Assembly (NCBI GenBank): GCA_030610885.1
Contig: JAUWQW010000014.1
Coordinates: forward strand, 1 to 34,898
Source of the DNA: Candidatus Aminicenantota bacterium
GTDB lineage: Bacteria > Acidobacteriota > Aminicenantia > UBA2199
DNA length: 34,898 nucleotides
Direction: 5' to 3'
In this document: positions 19,107 through 26,477 of the stretch, in pieces
How the letters are laid out: each line of letters starts with the position of its first letter
Numbering within the stretch: the first letter of the stretch is position 1
The notes under the pieces: model-generated
Seen by the model: the letters and a program-made list of their open reading frames with translations, nothing else
Told to the model about the DNA's origin: nothing
Databases searched by the model: none
Program-made: the position numbers and the translations under genes

Positions 19107-20843
19107 TTACCAATTATATAACTGGTCCAAGTCTTCGTCTTTTATATCGAAAGTTACATTATGTGGGGGAAAGGCCTCGGTATAGAAATATTCGGGCAAT
19201 CTATCATGCTTTGCAGTAAAACCAGCGTCAGTATTAAATTTTCTTTCCATTTTAAGAATGGATTTTCCAAGGGCGGTCACGTCATCTGCAGTCAGTGTAA
19301 GGCCGTAAAAGGCATTCAGTAAATCGATAAGTGCCTGGAATGTTTCGGGTTGATCCAAAACAGCAAAGGCGATAAAAAGGCACATACCTGTTGAATCTAT
19401 TGCAGCAGTAGCAATCTGGAGGTTTCTTGAGAGATCTACCTGGCCTTCTGTTTTTAGCGGATCAACATCTCCTCCCACTTTAAGAATATTTGTTGCAATA
19501 GCATACCCGGAAGTATGGTCAGCACCCATAGTGGATGTAGCATAGGTAACCCCGATACCTTTTATAGCCCGTGGATCATAGGCAGGCATGGCCTGACCCT
19601 TAACCACAGGAGCTCTCTCCACCCCGTAGGCTTTAGCAGTAATCGCTGCTCCATTTCCCAGTATGCGGCCAAGAGGAGTGCCTTTTCCTACTTCTTTTAT
19701 AAAATTGATAGCAGCCTCTCCATCCCCGAATTTGGCCAGACCTGCTTCCATTGCCACAGCAATAGCGGCTCCCATTTCAATAGTATCAAGCCCGAAATCA
19801 TCATCCAGGCGGTCCAACATAGCAATAGTATCCAGATCATCGATTCCACAATTGGCCCCGTGAGCCCAAACAGTCTCATATTCGGGTTGTTTTGTCAGAA
19901 AATTTCCCTGTTTATCGTTATAGATTCCAGAGCATTGGATCACACAGCCTCTGTGGCATCCGTGAGTAGCGAGTCCTCCTCGTTTTGTTTGCAGCTCAAC
20001 CTCAGATTCACCGCTTATTTTTGAAGCGCCGCTGAACTTTCCTGATTTAAAATTGTTTGTGGGGAATCCACCTGATTCGTTAATGATGTTTGTCAACACA
20101 TTGGTTCCATATGTGGGAAGTGCTTCTCCTGTAACTGGATGTTTTTTCAGACCTTTGACAAAAATTTTATTAGCCTCTTTGAATTTTTCTGGGTCTTTTG
20201 GAGTTCGCATACTTTTCCCTGTATCATCCAGAACGATCACTTTAACCCCTTTAGATCCCATAACAGCACCTGTACCTCCGCGGCCAGCGTGTCTCGTAGG
20301 CCTTAGTTCCATATCGGTACATGCAATTGAGGCAGCACTCATCTTCATCTCTCCAGCAGGGCCTATAGAAATAGTTGATATTTTGTCTCCGTATTCATTT
20401 TTCATCTTGTCCACAACATCATAATTTCCGAGCATTTTCAGGCTGTTATCTATGTCAATCTTTACTTCATCCTTATTAATGACAATCTTATAGAGATCGT
20501 GTCCTTCTGGTTTCCCTTCAATAATAATTGCTGCATATCCCAATCTTGCAAGCATTTGACCAGGTTGTCCACCTGAATTAGATTCTTTAATTCCGTTGGT
20601 AAGTGGACTCTTACATCCGATTGAAATACGGCCGGACATTGAAGCAGAAGTTCCACTTAATAAACCAGGGGCAATGACAAGTTTGTTTCTTGCACCTAAC
20701 GGATGGCAGAGAGGAGGAACTTCCTTTGAAACAATCAAAGATGTCATTCCCCTGCCGCCGTTTCCCGCATAACCTCCTAAAGGCTCTTTTCTCCAGGTTG
20801 GCCCCCCTTTTGCACCCACATCGATTCTTAAGATAAATTCCAT
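19107..20843 (-). CDS. Aldehyde ferredoxin oxidoreductase family tungsto/molybdo-enzyme
   Basis: Full-length AOR pattern: GAKGGPTWRKEPLGGYAGNGGRGMTS, RHAGRGGTGAVMGSKGVKVIV, HGCHRGCVIQC cluster region. Confidence 0.93.
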   Translation of the reverse strand: MEFILRIDVGAKGGPTWRKEPLGGYAGNGGRGMTSLIVSKEVPPLCHPLGARNKLVIAPGLLSGTSASMSGRISIGCKSPLTNGIKESNSGGQPGQMLARLGYAAIIIEGKPEGHDLYKIVINKDEVKIDIDNSLKMLGNYDVVDKMKNEYGDKISTISIGPAGEMKMSAASIACTDMELRPTRHAGRGGTGAVMGSKGVKVIVLDDTGKSMRTPKDPEKFKEANKIFVKGLKKHPVTGEALPTYGTNVLTNIINESGGFPTNNFKSGKFSGASKISGESEVELQTKRGGLATHGCHRGCVIQCSGIYNDKQGNFLTKQPEYETVWAHGANCGIDDLDTIAMLDRLDDDFGLDTIEMGAAIAVAMEAGLAKFGDGEAAINFIKEVGKGTPLGRILGNGAAITAKAYGVERAPVVKGQAMPAYDPRAIKGIGVTYATSTMGADHTSGYAIATNILKVGGDVDPLKTEGQVDLSRNLQIATAAIDSTGMCLFIAFAVLDQPETFQALIDLLNAFYGLTLTADDVTALGKSILKMERKFNTDAGFTAKHDRLPEYFYTEAFPPHNVTFDIKDEDLDQLYNW

Positions 20844-20933
20844 AAAAACCTCCTTTAAATTTAATTATATAATAATTTATTGCCTTTGTATTTTAGAGGA
20901 AATATTTTTTTATTTCAATATATATATCAGAAT

Positions 20934-20982
20934 AAAATAGTTTACTGGAAGATACATTTACTTCAAAATAGCAATTTATATC
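20934..20982. repeat. Direct repeat flanking AOR module, copy B
   Basis: aaaatagtttactggaagatacatttacttcaaaatagcaatttatatc; 32 nt identical core with copy A. Confidence 0.85.
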
Positions 20983-21033
20983 ACTTACATAAAAGATTAT
21001 TTTGTGTCGAATAGATTGAGTTGGATATGATCT

Positions 21034-22365
21034 TTAGTTTCGTTGTCTCTTTATTTGTGCTTTTTGAGTATAATCCGCAAATAAAAATTTTTGAGATACA
21101 AATGATTTCATTTCATCTTCTTTAAAAACCTTTATTCGTCCATATTCTCCGTCAAAGCCTTCCTTTATGTACACTTCTCTATTTCTCATCCTTCTGATAG
21201 CTTCCGAAAGTTCAACTCCTGCTTTTATTTCAATTTCTTTTAAGGGTAAATCAAGAAGTATTTTTAGTTCAGAGCCTACTTTTTTTATTACAGAAAAATA
21301 TAGATCATTTACTTTTTTACTATTTGGGCCTACCATTAAAATTTCAGATAGAAGCTCTTTTAATGGAATTATTGAGTTGAAAGGAAGTTGGTTTGCTCTT
21401 TTATTTATATCTTCGCGGTCTGAAAGTTTTGCAATTCGATTCATAACTCCTACAGTTACTTTTTTTCCACACTCTGAACATATCCCATTATGTTTAAGTG
21501 TTTGTACAGGGCTCCAGCAAATATTGCATTTTCTATGCCCGTCAAAAAAGTATTTACCTTCCTGCGGAAAGAGGTCAATTGTACCAAGGAAGAGTTTTGG
21601 GTTTCCTTTTTTCATTGCAAGGATAATTGAATCATAGCAAAGTTCTGTATTGAAAAGGTTTGCATTTCTCCCCAATTTTTCAGGAGAATGAGCATCAGAA
21701 TTAGAAATAAGTGTGTATTTGTCTAAAAAACCGCACATCCAGTTCATGGGTGCGTCAGTAGATAGACCTGTTTCCACAGCACTAATATGATCAGATAGAT
21801 CAGCATAACATTCCTCAATAGTATCAAATCCGGATTTACTTCCAAGAGCTGAGAACCATGGTGTCCATATATGTGCTGGAACAAAAAAATTTTTATCAGA
21901 TGCATTGATAGCTATTTCAAGCAAATCTCTTGAATCAAGACCTAAAATAGGCCTGCCATCAGATGTTATGTTACCACCTATTTTGACCAATTCATTCTGG
22001 ATCTTTTCTACTGTTTCAAAATCAGGTGCAAATATGATATTATGCACCTTACGTACCTGTCCATATCTTTTATAAATATTACTAATCTCAGAAGTAAGGA
22101 GGAATCTTATTTCCTGATCAGGAATAAATGGAGTTTCAAGGGCTTTATTTTTTTTGTATTTGTCTTTTAATTTAAAAAGTCCGGGTTCAGCAGGTTCAAG
22201 TTTTTCTTTAAGCTCTTTTGTCCATCCAGGGTGAGTAAAATCTCCAGTACCAACAACCTTAATTCCTTTAATTCTTGCCCAATAATCTAAATATTCAGGT
22301 ATAAGGTTTTTGCTTGTTGCAATAGAGAAGTGTGAATGTATGTGAAAGTCGCCTATAAATTTCAT
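21034..22365 (-). CDS. PHP-domain protein, endonuclease Q-like
   Basis: DFHIHSHFSIATSKN, SDAHSPEKLGRNAN and a zinc motif CNICWSP...CSECGKK; EndoQ-like architecture. Confidence 0.85.
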   Translation of the reverse strand: MKFIGDFHIHSHFSIATSKNLIPEYLDYWARIKGIKVVGTGDFTHPGWTKELKEKLEPAEPGLFKLKDKYKKNKALETPFIPDQEIRFLLTSEISNIYKRYGQVRKVHNIIFAPDFETVEKIQNELVKIGGNITSDGRPILGLDSRDLLEIAINASDKNFFVPAHIWTPWFSALGSKSGFDTIEECYADLSDHISAVETGLSTDAPMNWMCGFLDKYTLISNSDAHSPEKLGRNANLFNTELCYDSIILAMKKGNPKLFLGTIDLFPQEGKYFFDGHRKCNICWSPVQTLKHNGICSECGKKVTVGVMNRIAKLSDREDINKRANQLPFNSIIPLKELLSEILMVGPNSKKVNDLYFSVIKKVGSELKILLDLPLKEIEIKAGVELSEAIRRMRNREVYIKEGFDGEYGRIKVFKEDEMKSFVSQKFLFADYTQKAQIKRQRN

Positions 22366-22421
22366 AGTGTAGTTCTTGATTCATATTATCAAATAGAACC
22401 TTTAAATACAAGCTTTTGATT

Positions 22422-22464
22422 TAAGAAAAGGGAGATTCCTGAGGTTCTTCTCACACAAAAATCT
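22422..22464. repeat. Direct repeat copy A flanking the sigma54/peptide locus
   Basis: taagaaaagggagattcctgaggttcttctcacacaaaaatct; matches 26041-26083. Confidence 0.8.
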
Positions 22465-22560
22465 TATTTATGAAAGAAATAAAATTTAATTTGACAAGTA
22501 TGTTTTAATTTGTGAAAATGTAAGCAAATTTAGTTAAGCATAAATAAATCAGGAGATTGA

Positions 22561-24015
22561 ATGCTTGAGATAATAAAGAACAAGATATGGGAGCTATTAA
22601 AAGACAAGGAAGTTTCATTAGTGATGATCTTTCACAGAGACGGAGAGATTCTGTGGCATAGAGGTAGAGAGATTAGAGGTAAGTCAATTGAAAAAGGTGA
22701 GGGTTTTTGCAAGAGTTATATAATAAAAAGTATGAAGGATTTAAAAGGAGTAGAGAAAGAAGATATATTAGTAACACTATCAGGTGAAGGTGGTTCGGAT
22801 TCAGCTGAGTATTTATCAATAAAGAGTTTATTGATATTGCCTATATTGCCTGTATTAATATTGCCTATGAAAGATGAATTTTTCCTATATATAGATAGTG
22901 GTAGTAAAGAGTTTTTTACAGAAATGGAGATAAATTCATTCAGGTTACTTGGAGGGTTGTTATGTGAGGCATTTCATTATATAAGGCAGAGGAGTGGTTC
23001 CAAGGAGATTACAGGTGAAAGTGATATAATTGAAGGTATACGAGATTTGGTATTGAAATATTCAATTGAGGATGAGCCTGTTTTATTGACAGGAGAGACA
23101 GGTTCAGGCAAGACACATATAGCTAAGTTAATTCATAATTATTCAGGTAGGAGAGGAAAATTTGTTTCAGTAAGTACACCTTCTATGCAAGAGACTCTTT
23201 TTGAGGGTACATTATTTGGTCATAAGAAGGGATCATTTACAGATGCGATAACTGATAAAAAGGGATTGGTAGAGGGAGCAGAGGAGGGTACGTTATTTTT
23301 TGATGAGATATCAGAGGTACCTATATCATGTCAGTCGAAGTTATTGAGGTTTATAGATACAAAGAGATATAGAGTGTTAGGAGAGAATAGGGAGAGAGAA
23401 GCAGATGTAAGAATTATAGCAGCGACAAACAGGGATTTATCCGAAGCAATTAAGAACAAGGATTTTAGAGAGGATTTATATTATAGGTTGAATACCTTTG
23501 AGATAGAGATACCTCCGTTGAGAGAGCGTAAAGAAGATATAAGAGAATTTGTATTGGAAAATGCAAGGTGTTTAAAGGGTAAAGTCATGGGGCAAGGTTT
23601 TTGGGAGGAATTAGAGAATTATAATTGGCCTGGAAATATAAGGGAGTTGATATCAGTGATGAAACGTGTTGGAGTGTTGAGTAAGAATCATGAATTAACA
23701 GGAGAAGATGTTAGGGCAAGTATTGCTCATTATTCATATAGAGATAAATTAAATTATAATAAAAGCAGAGAAGATAAGTTAAGCAACATATGGAAACAGA
23801 TAGAGTCTGGAAAAACATTCTGGGAAGTTGTATGGAAACCCTTTATGGACAGGAAACTTAATCAGATTGAAGTAAGGACAATAATAGATAGAACATATCA
23901 AGAGGCTAATTTAAAATTAAAAAATACAGCAAAAAATCTTGGTATACAAGAAAAAGATTATAAAAAATTTTTAATTTATTTAAAAAGACACAAAGTTTAC
24001 CCTAAAGGTAACTAA
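22561..24015 (+). CDS. Sigma54-dependent enhancer-binding regulator with GAF-like N-terminus
   Basis: TGETGSGKTH Walker A, GHKKGSFTDA (GAFTGA variant), GTLFFDEIS, RIIAATNRDL, DLYYRLNTFEIEIPPLRERKEDI; HTH_8-like C-terminus. Confidence 0.93.
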   Translation: MLEIIKNKIWELLKDKEVSLVMIFHRDGEILWHRGREIRGKSIEKGEGFCKSYIIKSMKDLKGVEKEDILVTLSGEGGSDSAEYLSIKSLLILPILPVLILPMKDEFFLYIDSGSKEFFTEMEINSFRLLGGLLCEAFHYIRQRSGSKEITGESDIIEGIRDLVLKYSIEDEPVLLTGETGSGKTHIAKLIHNYSGRRGKFVSVSTPSMQETLFEGTLFGHKKGSFTDAITDKKGLVEGAEEGTLFFDEISEVPISCQSKLLRFIDTKRYRVLGENREREADVRIIAATNRDLSEAIKNKDFREDLYYRLNTFEIEIPPLRERKEDIREFVLENARCLKGKVMGQGFWEELENYNWPGNIRELISVMKRVGVLSKNHELTGEDVRASIAHYSYRDKLNYNKSREDKLSNIWKQIESGKTFWEVVWKPFMDRKLNQIEVRTIIDRTYQEANLKLKNTAKNLGIQEKDYKKFLIYLKRHKVYPKGN

Positions 24016-24113
24016 TATGTTGGCATAGGCAACTGATTTGTTACCCTATCATTATTAGCTTATAATAAGTGTATATGGATTTTTCATTAAATAAAGGTAA
24101 CAGATATGTTACC
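24007..24113 (+). promoter_or_regulatory. Cluster of three GGYAAC-N6-GTTRSC inverted repeats (candidate upstream activator sites)
   Basis: 24007-24024 GGTAACTAATATGTTGGC; 24028-24045 GGCAACTGATTTGTTACC; 24096-24113 GGTAACAGATATGTTACC. First two are 21 bp apart. Confidence 0.75.
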
Positions 24114-24186
24114 TGTTCTCAAATTAATAAAAATCAAAAAAATCCCAAAACTCTTATTATTGCTTGCTTTTTAAATTTTATCTACT

Positions 24187-24203
24187 TTGGCATCATTCTT
24201 GCC
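24187..24203 (+). promoter_or_regulatory. Sigma54 -24/-12 promoter
   Basis: TTGGCATCATTCTTGCC; GG (24189-24190) and GC (24201-24202) separated by exactly 10 nt. Confidence 0.82.
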
Positions 24204-24308
24204 TATAGTATATTTAAGGTTAATGTTAAAAGTTTTGTGAAGAAAAGGCTTTAATGACTTTAAAAGATAAACTTTTGACATTACGTAAATTTAAAAAAGG
24301 AGGAAACA

Positions 24309-24494
24309 ATGAAAAAATTTTTAGCTGTTAGTTTACTTACGGTTATGCTAATCTTAAGTTTTAGTTTAGCACTTGAAGCACTTGGTGGGGCTATACCCAG
24401 AGAAAGTATGAGTTCGAATGGACATTGGCTTTACAACGAGCACGGTGAAAAAGTAGGGTGCAAATCCCCTGGTAGCGATTGTTTTTGGTCATAA
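24309..24494 (+). CDS. Small secreted two-cysteine peptide precursor
   Basis: MKKFLAVSLLTVMLILSFSLALEALGGAIPRESMSSNGHWLYNEHGEKVGCKSPGSDCFWS; signal peptide, RBS AAAGGAGGAAACA. Confidence 0.8.
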   Translation: MKKFLAVSLLTVMLILSFSLALEALGGAIPRESMSSNGHWLYNEHGEKVGCKSPGSDCFWS

Positions 24495-24515
24495 TATTTA
24501 AATTTGTTATAATTT

Positions 24516-24545
24516 TCAGGAAGGAGGATAATTTCTCCTTCCTGA
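24516..24545 (+). terminator. Intra-operon hairpin (attenuator or mRNA-processing/stability element)
   Basis: TCAGGAAGGAG-GATAATTT-CTCCTTCCTGA perfect 11-bp stem; no U-run, so probably partial read-through. Confidence 0.6.
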
Positions 24546-24555
24546 TCTTATTAAA

Positions 24556-25560
24556 ATGAGAAAAAAAATATATTATTTAATTTTATTTTTTACTATTTTC
24601 TTATTTTCATATTGTAATAGAAATAGTAGTTTAAGTTATAAATTAATCTCTCCTGAAATTAAATCTACAGAAACCATTTATCGTTCAGAGAATATTCCCT
24701 TTGTTTCATGTCAAGCAAGGATTAAGAATAAGATAATTGCCATTTCAAATGATATTGTGTTAATAGATTTAGATAAAAAACAAGATAGAATCATTTTTAA
24801 GAATGGGATAGGACCAGATCAAGTATATAAACCTTCTCGTTTAAGAATATATAATCAAGATATTTATATAAACTCTTTTTATCCATTAAACCATATCTTC
24901 AAAATATCGGGTATAAATGAAGAAATAAAATTAGAGCAAGTTAATTTTGGGATCAATAGTTTTGATATAGACGACCTTAAATTTATCTCTGAGGACACAT
25001 TGGTTTTGGCTAATGTCTATTGGCCAGAGCATTTAATAAAGATTTATGATTCAAAAAAGCATAGGATATTAAAAAAGATTAGGAAATCCAAAAAAGATAA
25101 GTTGATGATGAAATTTAATATAAATAAAGCTTCAATTTGTGTGGTTAAAGATAAATTATATATTATAGAGAGTATTGCACCTGAAATTATTGTCTTCTCT
25201 CTTAAAAAATATACAATGGTTGAAAAAATAGTTCTTAATCCTCCTTTTTATAAACCTCATCCAAAAAAATATAAAGTAAAAAAATATGATGATAAAAGCC
25301 ATAAACAATGGATGTCTTCATGGACTTCAATAAATAATATTTTAACTGATAAAGCATGGATTTTAATTAAGTATAAGAAAGGGTATGAACCACTATATTT
25401 TTATGAATTTATAGACTTAAAGAATAAATCTAACAGGTTATATATTCCCGAAACGTCTAGTAACATATTCGAATTTAGTATAGAAAAAGATTTAATAAAA
25501 GTCTGGGCAACAAAATTAGATGGAGAGAATATTGAATGGATAACAGAAAAATATTTGTAA
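24556..25560 (+). CDS. Lipoprotein, probable 6-bladed beta-propeller type
   Basis: Lipobox-like FSYCNRN; 334 aa beta-rich; KNGIGPDQVYKPSRLRIYNQDIYI blade-like pattern. Confidence 0.65.
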   Translation: MRKKIYYLILFFTIFLFSYCNRNSSLSYKLISPEIKSTETIYRSENIPFVSCQARIKNKIIAISNDIVLIDLDKKQDRIIFKNGIGPDQVYKPSRLRIYNQDIYINSFYPLNHIFKISGINEEIKLEQVNFGINSFDIDDLKFISEDTLVLANVYWPEHLIKIYDSKKHRILKKIRKSKKDKLMMKFNINKASICVVKDKLYIIESIAPEIIVFSLKKYTMVEKIVLNPPFYKPHPKKYKVKKYDDKSHKQWMSSWTSINNILTDKAWILIKYKKGYEPLYFYEFIDLKNKSNRLYIPETSSNIFEFSIEKDLIKVWATKLDGENIEWITEKYL

Positions 25561-25988
25561 TCCTTTTAATACTTTTATTATCATTTTGCTCAAAAAAAAA
25601 TGCCCAAAACGATTATATTCTTAAAGAATGTGACAGTGAGTTTCTTCTCTATTCAGATCCTTCAACAGATTGTTGTTCTTGTATAAAGACTGCTTTGTTA
25701 GCATTAGATAGATACTATAATAAAGATAGGCAAATATATATTCTTTTAAAGAAATCGAGTATAGTTGACAATTTTATAAGCTCTATTGAAAGCGAATTTG
25801 AACACAACAGGCTTATTTTTTTGAAAAAAGCACCCTTTTTATTAAGAGTACCACATCCATCTATCCTTTTTCTTCAAAATGGTAGAATCTATATGTATAT
25901 TTATATTACGAATGATGAATTTTTACTATCTAAAAATATTCAAAAAGTAATAAAATTACTAAATTTTTTTTATATTCAAGCAGAATAA
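25536..25988 (+). CDS. Thioredoxin-fold-like lipoprotein with CCSC motif
   Basis: LLLSFCSKK lipobox; FLLYSDPSTDCCSCIKTALLALDRYY; RVPHPSILFLQNGRI candidate cis-Pro region; overlaps upstream gene by 25 nt. Confidence 0.65.
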   Translation: MDNRKIFVILLILLLSFCSKKNAQNDYILKECDSEFLLYSDPSTDCCSCIKTALLALDRYYNKDRQIYILLKKSSIVDNFISSIESEFEHNRLIFLKKAPFLLRVPHPSILFLQNGRIYMYIYITNDEFLLSKNIQKVIKLLNFFYIQAE

Positions 25989-26040
25989 AATTAACGCAAA
26001 CAGAGTAGAGTAGTGAGGTAATGGATGACCCCAGAATGCA

Positions 26041-26083
26041 TAAGAAAAGGGAGATTTCTGAGGTTCTTCTCATACAAAAATCT
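26041..26083. repeat. Direct repeat copy B flanking the sigma54/peptide locus
   Basis: taagaaaagggagatttctgaggttcttctcatacaaaaatct. Confidence 0.8.
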
Positions 26084-26185
26084 CATTAGAAAAGAATTAG
26101 AAAATGAATTTACCAAGTATTCTAGTAAAATGAACGAATTAAATAAATTTCAAGAAGAATACTTGCTGTCAGAATTATAAAAGAA

Positions 26186-26260
26186 ACACATAACAAATCG
26201 TTCCACCTGACCGCTATTTCGCTGGTGCTCAGACCGGGTTTGCAGCTCAACTGAGGCGTT
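26186..26260. repeat. attC-like recombination site
   Basis: ACACATAACAAATCGTTCCACCTGACCGC...GCAGCTCAACTGAGGCGTT: AAC/GTT terminal pairing and TAACAAWTCGTT ... CTYAACTSARGCGTT resemblance to integron attC sites. Confidence 0.55.
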
Positions 26261-26368
26261 CTATAGAAAGAACATGTTTTTTGTAAAATTTACAAAAGTT
26301 TGTTGACTTTAGAAATTTTTTGTATCAATATAATATTATACATATAACAATATAAAAGGAGTTATGTG
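26261..26368 (+). promoter_or_regulatory. Promoter/operator repeat copy 3
   Basis: Palindrome TTTTGTAAAATTTACAAAA at 26279-26297, TTGACT 26303-26308, AAAGGAGTTATG end; starts at the end of the attC-like site. Confidence 0.8.
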
Positions 26369-26477
26369 AATGATAAAAAAGAAATATCAACAATTGTTGT
26401 TATACAACCGATTTGGAGGAATAACAACAGTGAATATATACAAACGTTGTGCTTCATGCTAGGAAAAACCATCACAT

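Noticed and set aside
19515-20424. Plus-strand ORFs 19515-20024, 19663-19863 and 20053-20424
   Set aside because: Fully antisense to the AOR gene; shadow ORFs.
24069-24254. 61-aa ORF between the regulator and the peptide gene
   Set aside because: Overlaps the activator sites and the sigma54 promoter; no RBS; regulatory DNA explains it better.
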